The position numbers and the translations under genes were made by a program. Of a stretch of 64,000 nucleotides of DNA, positions 34,711 through 48,600 are shown piece after piece. A model generated the notes under the pieces. It did not search any database and was not told the origin of the DNA. It was given only the letters and a program-made list of their open reading frames with translations. The stretch's first letter is position 1. Every line of letters starts with the position of its first letter. The stretch lies in contig NC_087084.1 in NCBI RefSeq assembly GCF_026151205.1, positions 10,319,453-10,383,452 on the forward strand, given 5' to 3'. The DNA comes from Bolinopsis microptera (taxonomy: Eukaryota; Ctenophora; Tentaculata; Lobata; Bolinopsidae).

Positions 34711-36645
34711 GTAGAAAGATAGAAGTAGCAGAAATGGTAACAACACTGTGACACGTGCAATTACTTATTACTCGGTAAGACTTATCAACGGTAATCGTCC
34801 CTACTCATAACTCAATACCACAAATCCAGCCCAGAAAGGGTATTCAGAGCAAATTGGCGACTGGTTCTTATCTCAAACTCAAATAAAACTAGAGGAATAA
34901 CGGGATTACTAACCAGATTTCGTATTCGCGGGCATTAGCAATATGCATACCGATCGTGATTAACATTAATTATGTACAGACTTGATTACTTATGCTTATT
35001 AGTGTTGTCAGTTAAAATGTAATCAGTTAAAGTTAGTTTTATGTTTATTTTAATTCAGTGCTATTTTTGTCCGGTTTAATAAACTCAGACCATGGATAGT
35101 TGCTGCAGTTTTATATTTTAAATTAGCAGTATTAAGAATTTTATTCAAAGTAATTTCAGCAGTTGTAATATTTTGTAACACTTAATTTTAAGAGAAGTTA
35201 CAATTTCAGAAAATCACTCCGTCATTGTAATTGAGATTCGTATTTACAAAGAAGGCACTTAATTTTAATTAGAAACTGTAAATTTCATAGTAAATTATAT
35301 TTAATTATATCTAAGCGATTCATTGCTAGATCCAAGATTGCTTACAGAAAAAATCAAAATTAATATCGTACAAATTCCCCTCCTTGGCTTAAAGATCGAA
35401 AGTATTAAAATATCGGCCTTGAAAAAAAAATATTAAATTTATAATAACACGTCGTTAACGTTTATTGTGGGAAAATCGAAACCGTGATTAATGTTAAGAA
35501 TTTAATGAGCTAAGACAAAACTTTTAACTGGACGAACAGGCAAAACTTCCACAAAACTTGACTTTATTTATACATTTACCCATTGATTGGTCACTTACAT
35601 TAATTAAAGCAAACATGGCAAAATAAAATGCTTAATCATTTAATTGATTACCTAATTACTTAATTACTTAATTACCCCGTATAACCTCTGCAATTTATAT
35701 GAAGAATAAAATGAGCAATTACTGTGTGAGTTTATAAATGGTGAACAGTACAAACTCTTGTATAATGTATAAACACACATTTGACAATTACATAAGATAC
35801 AAGTATGATACAAACTGTGAGTTTATAAGATTATAACTTGTATAATGTATATGTATAATGTATACAATGTAAAATGTGCATATTAATGATGTGAAGTGAG
35901 GGTGAAAGTGACAAAATCAAATCATTCAAAACTTCGAAAAGAGAAAACTCTTCCTACCAATAATATGTTATAAAACGTTTAATCTGATTTACCCGAATTA
36001 TTTAGATATATTTATATAGCTATATAGCTTTTATCCAGCTTCAATAAACCGTGTTTTTGAGAGGGCTAGCCTGTAAAATTTTGGAGAAGGAGATTTGTTA
36101 AATTTTTCAAAATGCTTAATTTAAAAATTCTAAGCTAACAGACTCCGGAGCATTTGCTTTAGAAGCAAGGAAAAGATTTGGATCAAGATTTTTGGTTTTT
36201 CCACGGTATTTCAAGCAAGGTTAGGGCATTATTATTGCTTTAATGAGCTCACTTTTAGAAAATTGTGACGGACTTACGATGTTAACATTTAAGGGTACAG
36301 GATTTTATTTTTAAAAGGAGCTGTCATATTTTCAACCAATACACTTTTAGACTAGCCCATTTATCATTAAATAAGCGTCCCGATAAGCTTAAATTAAATA
36401 CATAAGGTGTAAATAAAGACACGAATATTAACCAAGCAAAAGCAGGAATGGTTCATGGCTAGAACTTACCACCTGATCACCTTAAACACACGCTTATTTG
36501 CTACGGAGCACCCTCTACTACTGGACAATAAATAACTACACCTTAATTTAGCTATAAGCTACTAGTTAGTGATTGCAACCCATCTTACTTCAAGTCTTCA
36601 CTACAAGTACTGATAAAAACAGTTCTTCTACAGGGAGGCTAGAGT
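34711..36645. other. AT-rich spacer between convergent genes
   Basis: No gene recognised on either strand. It separates the 3' ends of the + strand acidic gene pair and the - strand GalNAc-transferase and should contain both 3' untranslated regions. Confidence 0.6.
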
Positions 36646-39600
36646 CTAGACTTTAGCAATCTTCCATTTGGTGGTCAGCACACCATCTTTATTGCAGGCT
36701 CCGACTCCAACAACTCTAGATTTGAAGTTTAGGACGTTAACACAAATGTCACCGTATGAGTTGTAGAGAGTATTCGAGTCCTCATCCATCTCGAACCTGG
36801 TGAGGAGAGGGTTTACAATCTCTTGCAAAAAATATTAATATTAAATAATACCACACTAAAGTAGGATATTATATTAAAATAGGGTTTATAAGTACGTAGG
36901 AAGTGTCATTAAAGTAAATTAAAGTAAATTAAAATGACATCACATCATCACAGTATCTATATGAGAGAATATATAAATATTCCCCACATTAGGAATCTGT
37001 AACAGAATTTAGAATTTCCCGGAGGGATTGTTCATATGTTACGTAAGCCAACTAAGCAGAGTGGATTTAGAAAACCTTGTTATTTCTACGAAAAGCCATG
37101 GTTGCAGAGGGGAAGGGATAAAAATGGCAGAAATTTGTCTTACGTAATAATATGTGAAAGATCCCTAAGAGGGTCGCAGTTCCTAAAGTTGGTTACTTTG
37201 CATGATGTAAAATGTAAAATATGTAACTTTGAAAGAATGTGGAATGTAAACTTACTGTTGGTGCATGTTTCCGGTCTGACAGCGGTGCATTACAAGGATC
37301 TTGTTTCTAACCGTCAAACATACATCCTCTTGTGTAACCCAGTTCTTAGACTTGTTTATTTGCTGAAAATCAGGGGTTAAATCAGGGAAAGTTAGTCATC
37401 CACCATGGATATCACATTGAGGACCATATCGGATTATAAGTCAACAGATTCGTTTAGACTTCTGTCAGGAACTAAGGAAGTTATCTCAATGAAAAACATC
37501 TAATAACATTAATTACATGAAGGTGCCACAGGGTATGTTCAAAAAATCACATCAAATTAAGAGGTCTCACTGATCACCAAACACAAGCGGATCTTAACCT
37601 GATTACAGTTTCAACACACACTACACATATTATTGAGTAAACTTTGTCGGAACTAAATATAAGTTAAACTCACCCAGCTCTGGTTGCCACCTTTACCGTG
37701 ACACTTGTACAGTCCAACCTCGTTGTCTGTCTTTCCGAAACTATCCAAGCACCAATCATTGAAGGAAATCGTTACATCGTTGTGTTCAGGGATCTCCAAT
37801 TCTGGGTATATGTTATCCAGGTACCTGGGAGTTACTGCCATTAATTTATCGTACGTGATTTACCGCATCGGAGCTGAATTTCTATTAAGCGCAGTGAGCT
37901 GAGCTGAGTATAATATATACTACTAGCTGAGTATAATATATACTGTACTAATCATTATATAATATAATATGCAAATTTTCAAACTCTGCGCGCGAACCTT
38001 ATCACAAATTTGTATTCGCGCGCTCCAAATATAGTTATTTTGAGACACGTAGACTGGATTTCGCTATTTAAAACAAGCGCAAGCTGGCAAACCCTAGACT
38101 TTAAAAGGGATTGGCACCTTTAAAAATTGCCAATTGCTATTGTACAAATGGTGTGGCAACACAAAGCCGACAAGATTGCTAAATTTAAAGAATGTAACCT
38201 TAGTGCGTATTGGTTAAAGTGTCCTACCAAAGCAACTTTAAAATTGTAATGTTTAGACCAAAATTAAACGAACTAATAAGAATTTTATTGATTCTAAATT
38301 GCAAAAGCCTTTTGATAGATTTACCTATTACATACTCTAAAATGTATATGCAAATTTCTTTAGAGTTAATTCTATGATCTTTTATACAGAATATGTGGGC
38401 AAACAACTGCCCACATATTATATTCCTCAACAACTGTCCACATATTATATTCCTCGACCTATTGTACGAAAAATAGCCCTATAATCGACCTTACATTTTT
38501 CGTCTATTCTATAAAAGAAGGACCCTTTAACAATAAATCAATCAAATAAAAACACAATGTTACAAAGATCATCAAAAATGTTCATAAAAATAAACAAATA
38601 ATTTAAATTATAACTTCATAAAGTTGATGAATCAGACATTTCAGATTAGGCCCAACAGCACTAGTTCAAATTAATAAAATTCTTCGAATGCTAAATATGG
38701 ATAAAACCACATATATAATCATTATGATTACTCTTGTTCGCCTCATCAGACACTTTACAATGATAATGATGATAACAAATTCCTTTTAGCATGCAATTCT
38801 TCATAAAATATCCTAGATTCATCTTTAAATCATTTACAGCAACTAGTAGAGTAGTAGGGCATTCTAACAAGGTATAACTCTCAGGAAGGCAAGCTTTACA
38901 AAGATAACACCTTTAATGTACCTCTAAAATATAGCTCTACCATGTAACACACGTGGCACAACGTGTGAGCAGTTTAATGTAGTTCAATAGTATAACAATA
39001 CAGCGCACCTGTTGGTAACTATGAAGAAACACGTGGCAAATGGTTTACACTTCTCTTAAAATGAGTTAAGTTCTTTTAGAATTTCAGTTAAAATAGTTTT
39101 TATTAAACCAGTAACATTATTTAAAGTCCATTATAAAAATCATAATTTTAATTTTTAAAACACATTAAATTTGGAAGAAGAAAGTATCAGGAAACCTACA
39201 TTACTAAACCTGCTCATATTTCACATTTTCAAGCCTTGTATTTCACAGATCCTTGTGTGGAAACTTCGTTAAAGAGCAGTTCAATTTTCAAAACTTAACC
39301 AAATTAAACATTCAATTGAGGTAGTAAGGTAGTAGCAGCAATACGTGGTTGCATAATATATCGCGGAGAAACTCTGTACAGACCCATAAATCAGGATAAT
39401 ATTATGTTACATCACTTACATAACAATATTATAATTCGAAAGATTATTTCTGTCTGTATAATGTATGTACGACCGCCCACGTGCAAATTAGGTAAAAAAA
39501 ACAAAGGTTGCATAGTAACCATGGTAACGGTGTTGAACGCGCACGTGCACGTGCAAAGATTTGCGAGCGACATTTTGATCGACTTTGTAGTAATTGCGTT

Positions 39601-42600
39601 GTGTTCAGTGCGAGCTACATTTCATTGGCTGTATCTTCGGTTGTGACGGATATTTTTTGATGCAGTAAAAACTGACTACCAAAGAATACTATTACCTTCT
39701 TCCCAGTGACCTTACCACGGGCTTTCTAATTATATACAACTTCATCCATTATCTTAAGTTACAAGTCTACTGACTTACCCTCCATTTAGACCCATTTGTG
39801 GACTTTAAATATTTTCATCGCATTCAAATAACAGTCTTTATGACGCGAGCTTTTAGTCAGATTCATTTGATCAGGTAGCCATGTTCGCTTGAGAACAAGC
39901 CCTGAAGCCCGATATCCTGATGGAAAATAAATCGTTGCTTGTTATCCGAGTTCAAGTTGAATTTAACTTTTAACTAGTTTGATTCCTTTGCTAGATACTT
40001 GTGCTCTTGTGTTGCATTCCGGACGATTGCAAAATATTCTCCAACTCAGATAGTGGGATGTTGCGAGGTAGATACTGGAAATTAATTTCAGTGCTTTTAT
40101 TGATTTTTCTGCCCGTGAACATAGAAGGAAACAAAAGGCGGGAAAAGCCGTCCAGATGGAAAGAGGCAGTGGATAATGATAACGATGAAAGAATGGTTGA
40201 TTATGTTAATCGTGTGGAAAGTCGTCCTTATAATGTTAGTAACCAAGAAAAACGTTACCCAAATACATTTAAGTTCACATATTCTCCTCAATATGATGAG
40301 TCCTGCGATTGTCTAAGAAGTGTCCCCAGCAAAGTTTCAAGGGCAGACAGAGACGTAGAGACCTTAGAACCTCCTTTAAAAAATGTATACATAAAATACG
40401 ATCCCGGGGAACTATCCAAAAACGATAAGTCTTCTACGAAGATAGAAAATCTTCGGATGCATTTGATGGAACGTGACGAGCGGAGTGCCCTCATGGTGAT
40501 CAGCAGCGGTTATCAACCCATATGCGATGACGAATTTAATGATCGCACCGCCATTGCTCTATGTCAATTGCACGGGTTTGAAACTGGTCGTAGAACCTCC
40601 ATAAGTTTATAAAGTCGCCAACTTGCTTTTTGGGATATATTGAATGGGAAGACTGAGAATGAATTAGAATGGGGACTTCGCGTAAACGGAATTGTTCAAT
40701 ATGATTCCAGGAGGTTCCACTGTTTCCGTGCAGTTAGTATCGCAAACCATCCTGGGCAGGCACATAACTACCTAGGCAAACATTCTACAAATACCACCCT
40801 AGGCACACAGATGCTAAACGCGACCGATAATATTTCAATTGCTGACACATGCTCGGAACTGACGGAAACTCATATGCCCTGTTCCAGAAACCAAGCCGCT
40901 GCTGTCTTTTGCCACAACAATGACCCTCCTTTTCTGCAGTTCTACAACATCGAAATACACGTTGGATTAACAAAGTTTTATATCACATTCAATGCAAGAT
41001 ATGTCAAGCTCGGAAGGATATACGAATATTTTGAAGATTTTCCTAAGTCAAATGATGTGATGCCAAAGCGTTCTGACTTCAGTGCGACTATGTGTGGAAG
41101 GAAGGTTCCCCTGGATCTCGAGACCACGCGGGATATGGGTAAAGGCAGACACCTCGTGTTTTTGGGAAAATTCCTTAAAAAGTGTGAGGAATGTGTTCGG
41201 ATGAAATTCAAAGATTACGTCATAATTTTTGAAGACGAACATTTTATTTGTAAGCTGGAAGGAGACAGAACAAAAGAGAACGAGAAAAATGACAAAAAAC
41301 CAAAGTCCACGAAAAAAATGAAAAGTGAGGACCTAACTCGAAAGGAAAGAAAACGGTCAAAGAAGAAACAAAAAGAAATTAAAAGTGAGGACCTAACTCG
41401 AAAGGAAAGAAAACGGTCAAAGAAGAAACAAAAAGAAATGAAAAGTGAGGACCTAACTCGAAAGGAAAGAAAATGGTTAAAGAAGAAACGAAAGCGCAGG
41501 AATAAAACTAAACTTGAGCTTAATCAGGATATCAATCCATTTGTTGGTGTAAATCAATGGATAGAGTTATCATGGAGCGCATCAAACGCTGGCTTTTAGG
41601 TCTAACCATTAAAACAGTTAGAGCTTTCGCCTTCTGCGCAAAAGAAGCGGTCAAAATAAGAAACAAAACCGAAGGAATAAAATTACTACTGATTCATTTG
41701 ATAAAAAATGTTGTTGGCTTATTTGACCGCCAAAATAAAACATTCCCTAAAAGCCTAAACATACTATTATGCAAAAGATGATGCAATTCATCTTTTGGCT
41801 AATGAGGACAGAGGAATGGGCTCAACAAACATAATTGTCAACATGTGTTACATGTAAATTACAGCCGTGTAAACACCGCATGCTTAGTTTTTTCTTATTA
41901 TTGATAAATTTGAAATACTTGTCTTAATTATAATTCGAAAGATTATCTTTGTATGTCTGTCTGTACGACCGCCCACGTGCAAATTTATCGATTTTATTGT
42001 CATATTACGTTGTGTTTAGTGCGAGCAACATTTCAATCGGCAGTATCATCGGTTGTGATGGATATTGTTTGATGCGATAAAAACTTACTATCAAAGAATA
42101 CTATTAGCTTCTCTCTGTGACCACGGGCTTCCTAGTTCATGTATGATTTATTAATCTGTCAATACACAGTTGGGGATCCAAGATAGGAGCAATCAGGGCA
42201 TAAACCAAAAATCAGCTGAACCAAAAATCAGCTGGGGCACAGTCTCTGTTAAGTTTTCATTTTTCAGACTAAAATTAATATTACGCACTGCGCTGTAAAT
42301 GTAAGTCATAAATCAAGATAACAGTGTTATCGACATTATAAATCATTCACTGGGAAAAGACAATTATATTTTAAACGAAATTGCCTGGATTTTGTACGCA
42401 TGAACTCGCTCCTTTGAGAGAAACATGAATATTTGAGGTACCGTCAACCTTCGCCAAGGGCTGTCCGCTGTTATCTTTATAATACCCTGAATTCAGGTTC
42501 ATATTATAAAGGGGCTAGTCAAGTATATAATACCAGAATTTCGAAAAGCCATGGTGAATTATTGTTTGAACTGGGAATTATAATTATAATTAGTAGTTGA

Positions 42601-45600
42601 GAGCTTTAAGCCGCAAGTTTTAAGCCACTAGAGTATTGGTTCCTTTCGGCCGACTATTAACCATGAAAGTAATATTATATTGTACAAGATAGGCCTGCAG
42701 AAGAATTGTACAATAGAATGTACTACAGTGTTGTACACTGTACAGGTCACTCTGTCGGTAAACATGGTGTTTGTGACGTATATTTACAGCTCATCATTTT
42801 ATTTAGGCCGGTGCCTTTGTCTTTAACAGTAAGAAAGTATAAGTTTTAGTAGCACATATATATGTATTAAGTTACGCATGCACTAAGATATAAGTTCAAA
42901 GTTAGTAATCCTTTTAAATGGCACTAAGATTTAAGAGGCGGAACAATCCTAGAATCTCCCGATTTAGGTTACACTGTATAAATATATTACAGGCCAATAT
43001 ATACAAGAAAATGCAAATAAAGAAATCTGATATACATGGAAACGTTCTGTCTGTCATTATTCTTTTTTCATCGTTTTAGTTTAAAACTAAAAATCGATCA
43101 GGTTTTGTGGCGAGCAAAATATCGCAAATCATATCTCTTAATTTGTTCAAATAATTTATAAAATTTGGACATTTGGTGCACTTACTGTGCTTACTTATTA
43201 AAGATTACACAGAAGATAATATAATGGAATGAGGCTATATATAAGACAGTAAGTATTATTTATCATGAGAAAAGTGTCACATTGTTTACTTGACTAACCG
43301 TATTTAACGGTTGTATCAGATAAGGAGGTAACACTGGGGAAGTGTGTACCTCTTCAAGTAAATATTTCCGAGCTGTTGCTTTGTTAATCATAATTAATTA
43401 TAATTAGTATAATTAATTGTAATTAGTATATGCGATTATTTTACACGTCCCTCTCTAATATTACCTTCTAAGTGCGACTTTTAAGGAATATCCTCTCAGA
43501 AATATATGCTGTACTGAGTTTCTATAGTTAACAATGTCGACAATGCCAACAATGTTAACAATGTAGAATGATCAAACGACTAGTAACTTTACAGGATCAA
43601 ATAATAATTAGACATGATGGATCGTGCAATGAAATTTAAATTCGAACAGCACGTTGACGTTTTGTGGGCGGAATAGAATATAACCAGATTTTACACAGCA
43701 ATACATAATTGAAACATAATAAATCATTTAATGATCCACTTATGGTATGCAGGATTAAATAAACCAGAAATTGATCCTGTTAGCAATTAGCATAAAACCT
43801 TTTTAAACTATAGATATATTACGATAGTATGCTAACACGGAAATAGCTGAAATTCTTGTAAACTAAGCGCCCTGGATACAGTACACGTTAATACTTTAAT
43901 AGGGTATAATTAGTGGCATTACAGTGCACTTTATGGTATTTATATCGTTATTGTTACTGGTAGTTACCCAATTCTTTAGCTAAACATCTAACAGTTATAA
44001 TAGAACTGTAAGATGTAAAGTAAACAAACTGTGCTTCTTTCTGCTTCTTTTATTACTATACTAACCATTCCCAATTAAATTATTATAAAAGTTTGAACAA
44101 ACTACTGCCATTAACAGGGCCGCTAGAAGGAAGGCACATTCTCGGTTAATTGAGGAACTCGTGAATGAAGGCGCGGTAAACAGATGTTTGACTGTTTATT
44201 CAATATTTTACCCAAATAAATGTATAGTAAATAAATTAACTGTACAGGAAGTGGTTAGATACAGGGGAGGTAGTTGAGTGTGCCCCATATCCTAGCACTA
44301 GGCCTAATTGTCCTGTATAAAGGGACAAAGGGTGGTAATTTACTCTGGGCCACCCTGTATGCTTTGATCTCGATCCTGGACCTATGTGGCAAGTTTGCTC
44401 CCTAAACCAAATCCAAAACCAAAACCAAAACCAAAACAGACAAACTAACCACTGAAAGTTGTTGCACTTGAGTTTCTCCCTGAGTGCAAGTCTGGGGCTG
44501 GTATCTCCTATCTCAGAGTACCTAGCACTCGCTCTGTTGTGGTAGAACAACTCCTTGTAATCATCCATCCAGATCTCAGCTACTAGTTTAGTGTTCTTAC
44601 TGTACGTCTTACCGTTACCTGGTAGGATAGTTATAGTTAGTCTCAGCTACTAGTTTAGTTTTTGTGTGGTTAGATTCTGCTAAACCCCAGGTAGGATAGC
44701 TTCAGAAAAAGCTTTAGAAAAGAAGATGCGCCCTGCATTATACAGTAGTAATAACAGCTGGCAAAATATTATTACATTTGAAATGGCAGAATATAAAAGT
44801 AAGTCATCATTTGACCATGTTTGAAATACAAGTCATTGCTCTTACAATTCTGTGCGCTGCTAAGAGCCGGAGAGCCCTATTATAGTGAGTCAATGTGCAG
44901 TTTCTTCGGTTCAAATAAAATGCAAATGATCTGTGTCATTTAAAATGTCAGGTTCAGTTTGTATGTCAGCGTGTCTGTTTGTCCCTCTTTTCGTGTACAT
45001 CATTTTATCTGCAGCCCAGCCTGTTTTTCTTTAAAGCACAAGTATCAGGTTTCTTTCTGTCAGTTTAAGAGTCTGTCTTTCTGTCAGTATGGTAAGTTTT
45101 GTCTTTGTCTTTCTGTCACACTTTTCGTTCCCTCCTTACCATCAGGGAAGGTATAAGGATGTTTCTTCCTAAAGATATGCCCGACTCTTGAACAGGGCAG
45201 AATGTACAGATAACCCCCACACATCCAGTTCTTGAAACTAATCTCAAAGTTCTCACCGCCCCAAATATCCATGTTCATGTCGTACCCTCCTGACCTGGGT
45301 GATTGTATGTTAGTTTAATTAATTAGCAGTTAATGGGGGAGCCGAGAGAGAAGCTTAATTCGTTATCTAGTACATTTGATTTCTTTTGCTAGTACTGACA
45401 AAGTCGCTAAAATCCATTATAATTATGGTTGATTCACCACTGCACTGATCATCCTAGAGCAGTTGTTGATTGTTCATGATAGCTGCACAGAGATAAATAT
45501 ACCAGTATTCGGCATCTCTGTCTGCTAAATATCATCAGTGTTAGAAGCTCCATTGAGTACACGTATTAGACAGAAACTGTTTAAAATTGTTGGAGAGAGG

Positions 45601-48600
45601 CCTTGTTTTGGGGGCCTTATTTTGGGACGATGAGCAGGACGTATGCTCACTTCTTTCGTCTACTTAGCCATATTTTACGCGAGAATCTGAATAATGCAGA
45701 CACGTAAAGTTAGCGCCATATTGTAGGCCACACGGAATTCAGAGCTAGAGCTTTAGGAAAATGAGCAGGGCATTCTAAAATAAAACTAAGATCATAAGCG
45801 GCGGGGGTCTACTGGGTAAAGAAAATGAGCAGAGCACTTGAAGATGTCTAGAGAACTAAGATCTTGTGGTTGTTAACTTGGTTAAGGAAGTGACAATATA
45901 ATACAGAGTAACTGAGTAAGATCATGAGCTGCCTACTGGGCAGTGGGCACACAGTAGCATTAAATCCTTAGCACGCGAATAACAACACGTTCAACTAGCC
46001 ACGCCTCCCCTTAACAGTTAACACCACGTCCACTTGTTGTGCAGATACTTGTTTTAACCGTCTCTTAATGCAGCTGCTTTTATTGCTGGGGGAAGCCAAG
46101 GGGTATTTTTGAGTACTTTGGGGTATAATGGGGGATTTCAAAACTCCACTTAGGCATTCCCCATAATACCCCAAAATAGCCCTTGGCTTCCCTCCTATTC
46201 CTAGTGACTAACACTGCTAAGGTATGAGATGGACATGTTTTGTGATCCTACCGCTCAATTTAGAAGTGAATTTCCAGTGCTTTGCCGAACTGATTAGCTT
46301 GTAATTTTTAAAACGGAATTTTATCCGTTTAAGACAAAAAGAATTACTCATAAAGCAAGAAAATTCATCTTTAAAGACTTTACAGAAAACTTGGCTGTGT
46401 TTTTAAACAAAGTAACTTGACTTCACAGGCTTATTAATTTATAAAATATTTTGTATTTGACTTCTGTGACTATTAAAGCAATATTTCAATAGATAGCACA
46501 GGGATTTCGAAAGTTTTCCTAATTCCTGGATTCATTTCGACGAGCAAAGATGAGGATAATTCTGCTGCTCATCCTTTTAGAATCCCAACTTGTCTGTGGA
46601 GATGACATAAAAACAGTCATCAGCCCTTTAAGTGCAGCTGCAAATGATGCTCCAACAACTGCTAAATGCCCTGATGGATACACCATGATTGGTTGCAAGT
46701 TAGCAGATGGTAGCACCTACAGCATCTCCGATGGGCTTTACTTTGAGGATGGTGGCTGTGTTGCAGTAGCAAGAGGTGGTACAGGAGTTAAGGTAAGGTA
46801 GTCACTAGTCACTAGTCATAAGTATGATGGTATAAGAAGAAAAACGTGTTCTAAATATTATCACGTACACTGTAATATTTAGAATTTAAATACCTCCACC
46901 GACCGTTACTGAGGCAGCCTTATATTTCAGAGTCAGGCAACTTGTCGGAAGAACAGTCGAATGTTCCAAGTCCTACTCAAAAATAAACACCAAGTGGCCA
47001 GAGATGAAACAGACAGTCTCAAGTGTGATGACGGCTACACAATGACGGACTGTCTGTTCTACTCTATATGGTGGTAACAACCAGAAGGAGTAGAGTCTGA
47101 TGGAACGATGCCCTCCTGCTCAGTGACCTGTCTGAAAGACTATTGCTTTCTGAGTGCTATATGCATGAAACCCTGGGGTACGTTCATTTTAATTAGAAGA
47201 GAAATTGCGATTTTAATAGTGATTTTAGTCCCCCTAGATTTACTTGGTTCTGCTGAAAGTTTCTATCATTAACATTCCGATGGATTTAGAAAGCTTTTGG
47301 TTTGTAACTTAAAGGTGTCTACATTACTGGGCAATATGGACATCTTTAAGCTTACAATATGGGTAGAGCATACCCAATAGTTTTATTGCTTTATGAGTAT
47401 TGCTGAAAGCACAGTGTAAGGCCTACACGGACCGCCTCTAACTAGCCAATCCCTGTTTACATGCCGTGTAGCAGGGGACCAGAAATGTTTGTTTTCATTT
47501 TTGTTTCTAAATCCTGTAGCAGAGTGGTAACACATGGTAAAACATGGTAAGCAAAGCATCTATCAAGAATTAAACTCACAATTTTGCAATGACGTTGCAT
47601 GATGACAACATAAGGATATATAATATATATGTAAAGGAGCTCTGTGACCTGTTCAACCAAAGAATGCTTCCTAAGTGCTAATATGCACGATGACCATTAT
47701 TGGTAAGTTGTTAAACGTTATTCCCTTTCGGTCAGCATTTACCTTTTAGAGTTAACGTAACCTATTTCATTGACCTATAATTATTATTGCAACTTATAAA
47801 CTAGAAGAGTTTAATTAAGTTAATACTAGTATATAATAATAGTAGTTTAGTATCATACAATCAAATCAGTTTAAATGTGAATATCAAATGTAATAACTCC
47901 AGCTGTTGACGGTGGATGGAGTGAGTTTGGTGTTTGGTCAGTTTGGTCTTTTTACGCTACTAACTACTTCATCTCACCACACAGTCACTTAACTATTTGT
48001 ACAATGTGCCCACATTGCCACTTGTTTGCCCCAAGTACCAACAAATTCAGACATTTCACAATTTCAGTGGTACAATGTGATGAACTAAACCTTGGTAACA
48101 CCCACCTCTCGACCATTGTCCGTGTTAAGGACACTGTTGTCATAGTAACCTGCTTCAAACCTAAACACTACGTTCTAATTGGAGAACAAGAGGTCACGTG
48201 CCAGTCTAATGGACAGTGGACAACAACACCAACATGTGTAAAATGTGGTATGTACATAACTTTTGCATTCCGTAACTGCCCTCCGTACATTACTAAATAT
48301 TCCTCAAATCCTTTTATGGTGAAATTTCTCTATTGATGATATTATCATTTGAATAACATTTGAAAAACTTATCCGCCAGCCATAAACTTATTACATGATG
48401 TTTTAGGGAACATCATTAATAAGTTTATGGTAACTTTAAATTGAATTACGAGTGTAATGATTCGTTGATTCCCAGATCAGTTTATGCAAAGTACAATGAC
48501 TACTGTCAGTAACTATTCACTCCTACAAATACAACCTCAATTCTAACTATATTTTATTAATTTACAGTACAGCACACAGTTCACTTATCTACCTACAGAC

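Noticed and set aside
39404-39646. 80-codon frame in the direct repeat left of the SRCR-like gene
   Set aside because: The second repeat copy does not keep the frame, so it is not conserved coding sequence.
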